Shown here: in pieces, positions 53,892-64,000 of the stretch
How the letters are laid out: the number at the start of each line of letters is the position of its first letter
Numbering within the stretch: position 1 is the first letter of the stretch
Source of the DNA: Brachionus koreanus
Taxonomy: Eukaryota; Rotifera; Eurotatoria; Ploima; Brachionidae
Direction: 5' to 3'
NCBI GenBank assembly: GCA_016987375.1
Contig: PJRA01000143.1
Span: 37,737-101,736 of the forward strand
Length of the DNA: 64,000 bases
Notes under the pieces: model-generated
Database searches by the model: none
Told to the model about the DNA's origin: nothing
Seen by the model: the letters and a program-made list of their open reading frames with translations, nothing else
Position numbers and translations under genes: made by a program

Positions 53892-56800
53892 TCAAAAATT
53901 TAAATTTTTTAACGCATATAAAACAGCATCGCTTATGGACAAGAACATTAGTTTTTCATCATAAAATCCAGCACTTTTTCCCTTTGTACTTGCATTTTCC
54001 ATTCGTTTAAGTCGATCAATAAAGGAATCTAAATAAAAAAATTCATGAGACTAGTAGAAAAAAAAATTAATATAAATCAAAATCAAAATTTGATATAAGA
54101 AAATAGCATATTCTCAATTAAATGTGATTGACTAGCTCAATTTTGATTTTATAATCAAATCTAGAAAAGTTGTCTTAGTCATGTCATATGTGAAGCACAA
54201 CAGTTCTTTTCAACTTCTCTTTCCATTACCTATTCACAAAATTGAATATAAAATTACACATTTGTTGGTAAAATGTTGTCATTTTGTTTGCGTCTCAAGG
54301 GCAAAGTAAAATTTTTGATCAAATTTCATTTTTATCAAAAAATTTTAAATGCGCAACTAAATTTAATCGCAAATTTTTGCATTTTTTTTAAATTTCGAAG
54401 CATTATTACTAAATATTTGAAAAAAGATTGTAATTTATTGAGATTTAATTGCGCATTAAAATTTTTTTGATAAAAATGAAATTTGATCAAAAATTTAACT
54501 TTAACTCTCAAAAAAGTAAGTTATAGACTTTTTATTTAGCTCTATCTTTCTGTGTTCCCACTCAGTCGTTTTTAGTTCTTAACTTTTGACATTATATGAA
54601 TTGAAAACCAAATACTAATAAAATCGACTGACTCGTGGTCAAGCCACCGGTCAGCCAACATAAGAAAAGTTTAGTAAATGTATGCTTAGAAAATTGCATG
54701 GAAATTTTTTAAAAAAAGCACAATGCGAAACTTAAGTAATAAAAATTCATAACAAAAATTAAAATATTCAATAAATTGCACAGTTTTTGCAGAGGTTAGA
54801 GTTCATTTTTACAAATTTGAGCAATATTGTACTGTTTACAGAACCATAATTACACAATTAGAAAAAAATAATATTGTGCTGTAATTTTTGTACTAAAATT
54901 GCCAAAAAAAGTAGGTTTAAAATTGATATTGAAACCTTTTTTTTATAATATTCTAAGTTAATCAACAGACTAGTTTCAATGTCCCATGTTAAGAGACCGA
55001 TTAACACTTCACTTATTAATATGGCCAAAGGTTAATCTTTGCTTAATCACATAGCGATCAGTAGAAATAAAAAGTCTTTATATTTTTTAATTTTTTACAT
55101 TTATAAAAAAACATAACTTTTTTATTTTAAAATGTTTTATTTTAAGAAATTTATAAAGAAAAATACTTCAATAGTAAATAAACATGGTATTTTTTTTCAA
55201 AGATTTTTTAATGCAATCATGCGTAATTTCTTTCTTTTTCAAAGAAATCGAGATATTTTCTAAGAACTTTATTTCTGGTAAAAATGATTTTAAAAAAAAA
55301 GCTAAAAACCTTAATTTTTAAAGATTTTTACTAGTTCTGTAACTGCAACATAGAGCAACATTTTAAGTTCCATCAAATATTATAATCTCCTAATAGTCGA
55401 GATCATTGCAAAAGCACTCCACCCAAATTTAAATTTACTCAAATTAATATTATTTTGTTTTTAAAAAATGAAAAAAAAATCTTAATTACCATTACAATCT
55501 GCAAGTAAAACATTAACGCCAATTTCTTTGTATTCAGAAATCAACTTTAAAAATTTGATAAATTATTAATAAATTTTTTCATAAAAATTTAATTTAATTT
55601 AATTTTGAAATTTACTTTTTTAATTGCTTTAGCTCCAACTGAATCAATAAAAATAAATGGTGAACAATCAACAATCAAATATTTGAAATTTGGCATTGGC
55701 ATTAAATTTTCTTGTCCATCACTTTGATTCAATTCAATCGAAACACTAGCATTATTTTTACTAAATTCTTTAGTTTCAGTTTTATTTCTGTATTTAACTC
55801 GATTGAATAAAGAGTTGCTGCCAGATTTATTTTGTTTTCTTTTCAAATCCATTCTCTTTTTGTATACTTCCATGTATTCCTGAGGCTTAGTATCAGTCAA
55901 TTGATAGACCAAGTTTAAAAATCTGTCCGAATTAGAAGCATACAATTCGGACTGAACTCGCACTATTTTTATTTGATCAATTTCTTTAGCCTTTAAATTA
56001 AAGCCAATTTAGAATAAAAGCAGACAAATAATGAGTCAATTCAATGTTACTTGTTTATAAATTTTAACATCTTTGTACAACTCAGTAGCTGGTATGTTGC
56101 CCAATCTAGTTGAATATGGTTCAATTGATCTAATTACATGCATCACAATGTAATAGACTATGCCAACTGCTAGACCATAGTCAACATTTAAAATTACAGT
56201 GGCCAAAAATGTTATTAGAAATTGATACTTTTTTTTTTTAAAAATTAAAAAATAAGAAAAAATCCTCAAATAAAAATAAAAGCTTACAAACTCATTTTTA
56301 CTGACTTTCCAGTAAAATTTAAGGTCCAAAATTTTTTTCAAAAGACCTTGCAAAGCAACTAAAATAATAGATGCTAAACATGCCCTAGGTAGATCCTTGA
56401 ATAATGGTGCAATGAATATTAATACCATACCAACAATTATAGCCGAAAAAAGAGAAGCCAATTGTGTTCTACCTCCAGCATTGTTTTGCACCAAAGATCG
56501 ACTTAGAGATGCCGAAGTAACAAAACAAGAAAAAAAAGAACCGAATAAATTGCTCGTTCCATAGGCTAATAATTCTTGATTTGAGTTAATATGGTACCGG
56601 TGGGTTTTAGAGAAAACATCACACAATGAAAAATTACTCACAAAGGAAATAATTGCAATTAGAAAGCAATCAACTATTATTTCTGAAAAAATATTAATCG
56701 GTGGAAATTGCGGTTTTGGAAGACTTTTAGAATTTAGATTAAAGAGAAAATTTATTTTGAATTTTAGTTTTTTTTTCTACCCAGCTTCAATTTGTCCAAT

Positions 56801-59800
56801 AATTCTAATATCAAAATTTTCATTTAACTTTGCCAGATATGATATCAATGTTCCAAAAATGACCTTGAATAAAATTAATTAACTACAGTTACTAATTTCT
56901 ATAGAATGGTACTATTAATAGCTCGGTCGGAATGGGCACTTAAAATATTCAAAATTACTTAAAATACTTAAAATAGTCAAAAAGTAAATTTTGAAAATTA
57001 TTGAATATTAAACCGTTCTGCAGAATTTTTGCACACTCTCAATTTAGAGTAGACAAATTTTCAGTTTAAAAATTCTGCAGAACGATTTTTTATACCCAAA
57101 GTAAAATAGTTATTTTGAGTTTAACATTTTTTTTTGGTTTATTTAATTTATCTAATGTTTAAGCTTGCATCTAATTTCCAAAATTTACATTATCGCTAAA
57201 GTCAATATAAAATTATTTCTTAAGAATTATTAATTGCCTTGTTATTTTTTGTCTGATGGTAATAAGGTTGAAGTTCGCTAAATTCGAATGAATCCATTCG
57301 AATCATTTCAAATGTCTTTAATGGTCTACAGTGCAATACTAATAAACTCATTTAGAATTTATTATAAATAGCTATCATATTTAAAGTTTAAAAACTATAT
57401 TTAATGAATGTGTGAAGATAAAAAGAGGTTTTTGTTTAAAGATAGTTAAAAAAGCTTGGTAAACATTAGATCAATGTTGAAATTTAGAGCATCAGATTTT
57501 CAGTATACTTTAACATGAATTATTGTTATATTAAATTTTTTTTTTAAAAAGCGTATTCTATGTTTTAAAAAAAAATCTGAAATAGGGTTAATTTTAATTA
57601 AAATTAGGTTATTAATAAATGGTGTCAAATATAATTAAAACAGATTTATTTTTATTCATTCGTGGCAATGTGAAATCTTAGTACAAAAATTACAGTACAA
57701 AAAGGAAAAACTATTTATTTATTTAATTAAAGTTCAAGTCCCATGGACAAATTGGAATAAGAATAATAGACAGTTAAATATTATATAATTTTTTTTCTAG
57801 ATGTGCAAAAATGGTTCTGTAAAAAGTACAATGTTGTACAAATTTATGCAAAAAAATTCTAAGCTCTACAAAAACTGTGCAATTAAATGCAAATTTTATC
57901 TAATGTTTTTTTTTAATAATGTGCATTTTACAGAAAAATGAAGAGTTTTTGCAGAGCTTAGAATTTTTTTGCACAACTAGAGAAAAAATATATATAGTTT
58001 TTCCTTTTTGTACTAATATTTCACATTGCCTTTATCTGCAACAAATTAAATAAATTGCGCAAATTTTGCTTCATAATAAAAACAAAAAATTTTTGTTTAA
58101 ATTAAAACCATATAGAAATTGTCGAAATATGGTCTGAAATGAATAAATATTCATCACATATGTTCACTCAATTCATATTTTGAAATAAACCGTGACATGA
58201 CAAAGTCAGCACTTATGGCTGTAGCGCTTTTCTGTTGAATTAGATTGTAAACCCTAAACTGCGGAAGCGGAAATTTATTATTTTTCTTAAAAGCGGAATA
58301 ACTTCTTGATTACTGGAATGTAAATAATCTATTTATATCGAATAGCAACATTTTAATTTTTTATATTTTTTGAAATTTTAATTTATAATCTTGCCAAATA
58401 TTAAATGAAATTTTGTAGAAAAATTAATTTTATTTTGAAATAACTTAAGACAAAAATTAAGTCTTATCATACACCTAAAATCTAATTTGGACAATGTTTT
58501 GACATGAACTTTTATTTAAATTTTGAATATAAAATAAAGAAAATTAGATAAGTGAATTTTAAGTTTTCTCATGTAGCCTTTTAATTTATAAGAATATCAT
58601 CTTTCTAAAATTTTCTTCAGAAAAAAATTAATAAAAAACTCTTTGTTAAAAATAAATGGGTCGATTTAGACCGATGAAACTAGTCAAATCCCTTATCTTT
58701 ATCAAACTTTTCCTCTTTTTGTAAATTAAGCTTTTTTGAGTGTTAATTTTTAAAAGATTTAATTAATGTTTTGGTTTTACCAAGTTATCGCGCTTCAGTT
58801 ATAAGTCAAGATTTATTAATTGACGAAACAATCATTATTAAATAAAAATATTCTTAACTCATCTTCAATTACCTTTTAGGACTGTTCAAAACTAAAATAG
58901 TTTTATTGTATTTTTTGTAAAATCTATCTATCTATTAAATGCCTAAATTGTGAAACACATTCACAATTAAAATGCAGAAAACCAAATCTAAGAAAAATTA
59001 ATTACAAAAATGCTTTATGGCACTGTTTAGAATCTTTTATGAGCTAAAAAAAAAAGTATAGAAATCTGTAGATATATTTTTTTGTATTAATTAAATAAAT
59101 CAGTTAAAACTCCTTTTTTACTAAATAAAATTAAAAAAAAGTTTTGTTTACGCATTTAAATACATTATTTTCCGTCCCGGCACATAAGTATCTACAAAAT
59201 TATTCCGCTTCCGCAGTTTAGGAACAACCATAGAATTAAAAGTGAAATCACATTATTGCTGTAAGCTATAGTTACATGTAGAAATTAGATCATGTTTGTT
59301 TGCTTCAATTAACTCAATTTAGCCCTGTTTTGTTTAAATTTAATATCAATGCTAAAAAATTTATCCTTACTTCAGTATTTTTGTTTATTTTATGCATAAA
59401 AATAAAATAAGTGATAAACAAATGCGGTTTTAAAATTTTTAATAGATAATTTTTCTATTGCTGAATACTGTTCAAATTCAAACACTCGAATAATCAAAAA
59501 ATTAAATTTCTAAAATTGAAAAATACTTGTGAGAAAAAATTTACATTCAAACAGTAAAATATTTTTTATGCTTTGTTAATTTTACTTTTTGACAAAAATT
59601 AAAAATTTTGTTTTACCTTTGAGTTTTTTTGCAAATTTCTCATTAATAAAAATTTTGACTAGAAACAATATAGCTATACAAATAAATGAAGTTATTAATG
59701 TAGCAATATTTGTGTTGGGAATTTCGGTTATTATATTGTACCAAGTCTAAATAAAGAACAGTTATAAATTACATCTTTATAAAAAATTAAATCACTAATG

Positions 59801-60631
59801 GTATTTGAAATGCTCCAGAATAGGCTTTCAGTGAAACTCCAAGAACAGATTTTATTTGCGAAGTAAATACATGAATAGCACTTCCTTTAAAAAACAAAAC
59901 AAAAAATAAATAAATTATATAAACTTTTATAAATTTTTTTTACCTGTTAAAAATCCATTGATCATCGGTTCGCTCAAAAAAGATGTTATAAAACCAAGAT
60001 TAAAGCAAAACATCAATAACTGGATAATACCGACCCAGAAAGCTGATGCCATTCCGATCAAAATTCTCGCTTGTTCTCTATCATCACTTAGAAATAAGCT
60101 TGTATCTATTTCCTGGCTAATTTGATTCAACGTACTATTGAATCCTTCAGGTGGCACATATTTGTCTTCTAAATTAGTGATCAAAGTACCAGTCATTAGA
60201 GAAGTAATGGCGAAAGTTCCAAGTGATAGTTGTCGAGATGTTCCCAGAAAAAAATAAATAAAAACAGGAAAAAAAGATGTATAAAGACCATAAATTGGTG
60301 AAAGAGTTGCCAATAGAGCATAGCCCATACCTTGTGGTATTTGCATAATTCCAACTGTTAGACCTGCAAATAAATCAGCCAGAAATGTTTCCTTGAAATT
60401 GTAGTCTTTGAGCCAGAGCAAAAATGGCAAACGATTTAGAATATTCTGAATGAGACACTCTTTTCCAGGCGAACAGCTTTTTACTATCATATCTCTTGCA
60501 GTCTTAGTTACACTAAATCCTTTGTAAGAATTTATTTCATGGCTTTTTTTGAATTTCTCATAGTCATATGATGGTCGGCTAATATTCAAATCTGATATTG
60601 ATCGAGAGTTGATCGAATCATTAGAATTCAT
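53892..60631 (-). CDS. SLC26: SLC26 family anion transporter, ten exons (copy A)
   Basis: SLC26 proteins exchange sulfate, chloride, bicarbonate or related anions across the plasma membrane. Exons in order: 59944-60631, 59796-59884, 59617-59746, 56913-56938, 56781-56863, 56288-56723, 56051-56227, 55616-55990, 55490-55544 and 53892-54028. They sum to 2196 bp, 731 aa, with every phase consistent. Exon 4 is a 26-bp microexon supplying PIPTELLI, which completes the conserved segment before VIFGTLISYL. The sulfate-transporter signature IMQIPQGMGYALLA is in exon 1, and NVDYGLAVG is in the membrane domain. The C-terminal STAS domain spans exons 7-10, with YLIVDCSPFIFIDSVG and GVNVLLADCN, and has an inserted Lys-rich loop. 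The 60-bp intron 56228-56287 is a multiple of three without stops, so unspliced RNA would stay in frame. Which anion is carried cannot be predicted. A near-identical second copy starts at 63031. Confidence 0.93.
54300..54512. repeat. Foldback element (long inverted arms)
   Basis: The left arm 54301-54369 and right arm 54440-54510 are inverted copies sharing TTTTTGATCAAATTTCATTT, TTATCAAAAAA and ATGCGCAA, with about 70 bases between them. A single arm also occurs at 8053-8122. It lies in the last SLC26 copy A intron. No coding capacity. Confidence 0.75.
54780..54905. repeat. Copy of the 57.7-kb foldback family
   Basis: Holds CACAGTTTTTGCAGAG, then TTGTACTGTTTACAGAACC, and ends TTTTGTACTAAAATTGCC. 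Inverted, these match the interior and end of the element at 57665-58029. Confidence 0.55.
54956..55019. repeat. Short dispersed repeat, copy 1 of 2
   Basis: Shares TTAATCAACAG, CTAGT, ATGTC, GAGAC and GATTAACACTTCA in order with 62386-62446, same orientation. A 7-bp inverted pair GTTAATC/GATTAAC bounds its core. Confidence 0.65.
57665..58029. mobile_element. 365-bp foldback MITE in SLC26 intron
   Basis: Left end GGCAATGTGAAATCTTAGTA and inverted right end GGCAATGTGAAATATTAGTA differ at one of 20 bases. Pairing continues irregularly inward, including AAAAAAATTCTAAGCTCT against its inverse. No coding capacity. No clear target duplication was identified, so the superfamily is open. It is the fullest member of the repeat family seen at 54780-54905. 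Confidence 0.75.
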
Positions 60632-62276
60632 TTTAAAAAAAATTTATTTTTTTTATTAATTAAATAATTATCTTATTTAAGGAGTTGCTTATTATTTAAT
60701 TTTAGTTCAATGCCTTGTGTAAATCACTTGATATTGTTATCTCTAAAAAGTTTGATAAAAAAACCTAATTAAGTAAATTAAGAATTATTTGTGATTTTTC
60801 GTGGCTGTCATAAAGTTTAAAAACAATTAAATTAAAAGTTAAGCGAAAAATTTTAGTGCTTTTTTTTTAGAAAAAAAAACTAAATTAATCGTGATATTGC
60901 ATATTTTCACACTATCTGATTTATTTTTAGATTAGAAAATAAATTTTTCTCAAAAAACCTTTTTGATCATTTAATCCGCAGTTAGTGTTTCTGTGACAAT
61001 GACAAATTTACAAATCAAAATGATATACAAATATAAGAAAAACTGAAGCTTAGTTTAACAAGATTTTAATAAAAAAAATGAGAAACTGAGGTCATTTTTG
61101 TCGACATGTTCATTTGTAAAACTTTAAAATTTCAAAATAAAGATAAATAAAGTTCAAAATTTAAAATATTTTATATCCAAAGATAATGCCTTTTAAGAAA
61201 ACAAGATAAATCAATCTTAAAAAAATTTAAATAAATTATCAAAAAATTTGAAATAGTTAGGTTTTGATTTTTTAAAGTTAATATTAATATTTTTTACTAC
61301 TTTTAATTCATATTGTTGTCTTGTTGTAATATTAATGTTAATTTTTTTTTTTTAAATTACTAATTGATTGAAATTCATTTAAATAGAAATTTGTCTTGTT
61401 TGGATAGTTTTTTAGAATTGATATAGCAAAACAAATTGAGAAAAATTAGTCAAAATAAAATTTTTGAAAATAATTAACATATTTTTATATTTTCTTAATG
61501 AAAAGTATTGATATTGGTAATTGGTAGAAGTATACCAGCGAAATTTTACGCATTTCAGTCATAGCTACTGAACCTTGTGGAACCTGCTAATATCTACCCG
61601 ATTTTAGATGGATTCGACAAAGTATTTATTTTTGCTTTCTACCTAAAAGATACCAAAGTTGGATCCATTGAAAAGATTCTTAACTAATGCCAAACGAGCT
61701 CAATTTCGTGAGTAATTTTGCATATGGAAATCTTATCAAATCATAAAATCTGTGTAAATTTGTATTACATGACATTCAGCAATGATGTTTTCATTATTAC
61801 ACTTACACACGTTTAGCTAAGTATGACATTAGTCTGTTCCTAAGAAATTGAGCTCAAATTTTATCAAGGTATCAGAGACTTCTTTTGATTAAAATTTTAA
61901 AACAATTTTTAATATTTTTAGAGTGAGTCAAAAATTTTTAGCTTTTATTAGCTTTTCTTAAATCAAGAAAAATTTAAAATAATTTTAATTAAAAAGTTTT
62001 AAAGTTTTTTTTTAAATTTTTTGGGGTTGCCCTGTATCACCACTATTAAATTTTTTAAACCAATTTTCAACTCATAGTACTTTCTTTAATTTAAGAATTT
62101 TTTAAATCTTCACTATTTACTTGTTAAGAAGAGTATTGTATTCAATTCTGTTTATTTTAAACATTTAATGTGACTTAAATTTTTAGAAACAAAAATATCC
62201 AATCTTATAAAAAAAGGCAAAATTATATGACAATATTATACTATGCTTTATTAGTAAATTTTCAAATTATGTAAAT

Positions 62277-62365
62277 AAAAATAAGAAACAAGAAAAAATA
62301 CAGTGACTAAAAATCTTAAGACAGATAACAGAAATGTTGTATTAGATAAAAAATATAAATTTGAA
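62277..62365. repeat. Direct repeat, upstream copy
   Basis: Shares CTAAAAATCTTAAGACAGAT, AACA and AAAAAATATAAATTTGAAT with 62909-63002, same orientation, about 630 bp apart. Confidence 0.8.
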
Positions 62366-62385
62366 TGTAAATATTTATATATTCA

Positions 62386-62446
62386 AGTTTAATCAACAGG
62401 CTAGTGCTCATGTCTAATGAGACTGATTAACACTTCATTCATTTAA
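62386..62446. repeat. Short dispersed repeat, copy 2 of 2
   Basis: Counterpart of 54956-55019; see that entry for shared blocks. Confidence 0.65.
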
Positions 62447-62908
62447 TTGATTTTTAAAAAAAGTATTTATATTAAAACTATAAAAATTTGAAAATTTGAA
62501 AATTATTATTGATTAGTTATTTGAAAAAATTTAACAACAAATTATTTAAGTTAAATAATTCAAAATTTGAAACAAAATATGTTTTTAAGTATTGAAAGCT
62601 TAAACGTTGAAAACTTCAATATTGATCTCTTAATCACAAAGCAATTTATCAATCTTGAGTAAAAATATTCAAAAATTTTTTCTCCACTTTTTGATTTTGC
62701 CGTTTGTTCAATTAAGTTATAACTGTTTCTTAAAATATAATTTAAATTTCTTGAGCCATTTTTCATTAATTTCTCTTTTAAATTCATAAGTGAATTGAAA
62801 TAAGAAAGACTTTTTTAAGAGAAAGTTCAAAGCATAAGATTTACATTTAAAAGTTTTGTGATAGAAATATAATAATTCTTAGCTAATTTATAAATTGCTT
62901 CTTTTGAA

Positions 62909-63002
62909 AAATAGAAGTAAGAAACATGAAAAAGCACAGTCACTAAAAATCTTAAGACAGATAACAAAAATGTTCTCTTAGGTAAAAAATATAAATTTGA
63001 AT
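62909..63002. repeat. Direct repeat, copy next to SLC26 copy B start
   Basis: Second copy of the repeat at 62277-62365. It ends about 28 bp before the ATG of copy B, so it probably belongs to that gene's 5' UTR or promoter. Confidence 0.8.
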
Positions 63003-63030
63003 AAAACATTTGTTAAAAATTTATTTTAAA

Positions 63031-64000
63031 ATGGTTTCTAAAACGACAATATCAGATTTGAATATTAGCCGACCATCATATGACTATGAGAAATTCAAAA
63101 AAAGCCATGAAATAAATTCTTACAAAGGATTTAGTGTAACTAAGACTGCAAGAGATATGATAGTAAAAAGCTGTTCGCCTGGAAAAGAGTGTCTCATTCA
63201 GAATATTCTAAATCGTTTGCCATTTTTGCTCTGGCTCAAAGACTACAATTTCAAGGAAACATTTCTGGCTGATTTATTTGCAGGTCTAACAGTTGGCATT
63301 ATGCAAATACCACAAGGTATGGGCTATGCATTGCTTGCCACTGTTCAACCAATTTATGGTCTTTATACATCTTTTTTTCCAGTTTTAATGTATTTTTTGC
63401 TTGGAACTTCTAAGCAACTTTCTATAGGAATATTCGCCATTACTTCTCTAATGACTGGTACTTTGATCACTAATTTAGAAGACAAATATGTGCCACCTGA
63501 AGGATTCAATAGTACGTTGAATCAAATTAGCCAGGAAATAGATACAAGCTTATTTCTAAGTGATGATAGAGAACAAGCGAGAATTTTGATCGGAATGGCA
63601 TCAGCTTTCTGGGTCGGTATTATCCAGTTATTGATGTTTTGCTTTAATCTTGGTTTTATAACATCTTTTTTGAGCGAACCGATGATCAATGGATTTTTAA
63701 CAGGTAAAAAAAATTTATAAAAGTTTATATAATTTATTTATTTTTTGTTTTGTTTTTTAAAGGAAGTGCTATTCATGTATTTACTTCGCAAATAAAATCT
63801 GTTCTTGGAGTTTCACTGAAAGCCTATTCTGGAGCATTTCAAATACCATTAGTTTATTTTTTATTGTTTTTTTCTTTAAAAAAATTAATTAATTTTTTTA
63901 TTCATATTAGACTTGGTATAGTACAATAATGAAATTAGGCCAGACAAATTTGGCTACTGTGATTACAGCCGCAATCTGCATTGGAATTTTACTTTTAATT
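63031..64000 (+). CDS. SLC26: SLC26 family anion transporter, copy B, runs off right edge
   Basis: Exons 63031-63703, 63763-63851 and 63911 onward, with the same phases as copy A. The ATG at 63031 was chosen because the frame upstream lacks an ATG. The first residues, MVSKTT, replace the longer Ser/Asn-rich start of copy A. From there exon 1 is almost identical to copy A, apart from a diverged patch (63329-63434) encoding the end of the first membrane signature to IGIFAITS. Intron 1 and exon 2 are identical to copy A. Exon 3 (TWYSTIMKLGQTNLATVIT) is clearly different protein sequence. The gene is therefore a separate paralogue partly overwritten by copy A, or the reverse. The donor after exon 2 reads GTTTAT, a weak but valid GT. 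The rest lies beyond the window. Confidence 0.92.

Larger units (their letters stand above)
60632..63030. other. Spacer between the two head-to-head SLC26 genes
   Basis: 2.4 kb of A/T-rich DNA that must hold both promoters. It contains a short repeat (62386-62446) and a direct repeat of about 90 bp (62277-62365 and 62909-63002). The second repeat copy ends just before the ATG of copy B. No gene seen. Confidence 0.6.

Noticed and set aside
1..64000. CRISPR arrays, bacterial operons, prophage or riboswitches
   Set aside because: The window is eukaryotic with spliced genes; no regularly spaced repeats or bacterial gene clusters are present.

Overview
The window is nuclear DNA of a small, AT-rich invertebrate animal. 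Its genes are split by very short GT-AG introns (many 48-71 bp) and belong to animal families: nucleobindin, SLAIN, CCDC24, URB1, PDZD8, MTIF3 and SLC26. Intergenic DNA is very A/T rich and full of decayed transposons. My best guess is a rotifer such as Brachionus, because of the compact introns, an intronless LRR-7TM receptor and a bacterial-style AAA/PD-(D/E)XK protein. The species is an inference, not something read directly. There is one assembly gap of 377 N (10431-10807).

Layout. 1-1283 (-): 5' part of a nucleobindin gene that runs off the left edge. 3995-6001 (-): intronless AAA-ATPase-like/PD-(D/E)XK protein. 9234-15495 (-): seven-exon SLAIN microtubule plus-end protein. 19453-20568 (-): CCDC24. 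20743-20858 (+): U5 snRNA, followed by a tiny secreted-peptide ORF. 22427-24649 (-): intronless LRR-7TM receptor. 26186-26494 (+): receptor tail fragment. 27225-28015: decayed RTE-like LINE. 28914-35291 (+): URB1 in four exons, with two piggyBac-type elements in its third intron. 35699-36149: hAT-type MITE. 36311-36426 (-): second U5 snRNA. 36743-41912 (-): PDZD8 in four exons. 45354-46472 (+): LRR protein. 46793-47517 (+): mitochondrial IF3. 47960-49690 (-): broken LINE. 50075-51514 (-) and 52086-53791 (+): head-to-head DUF4139 paralogues. 53892-60631 (-): ten-exon SLC26 anion transporter. 63031-64000 (+): start of a second SLC26 gene, head-to-head with the first.

Splice joins were worked out by hand from GT/AG sites, reading phase and protein continuity. 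The SLAIN, URB1, PDZD8, LRR, MTIF3, DUF4139 and SLC26 joins all close in frame.

The genes are mostly unrelated housekeeping or signalling genes, not a pathway. The most notable signals concern genome dynamics. The two U5 copies are identical over 119 bp in diverged flanks. The two SLC26 genes are a mosaic of identical and diverged blocks that looks like gene conversion. Fragments of the 3' ends of SLAIN and PDZD8 lie elsewhere in the window. At least one dispersed foldback-repeat family recurs across the 64 kb.
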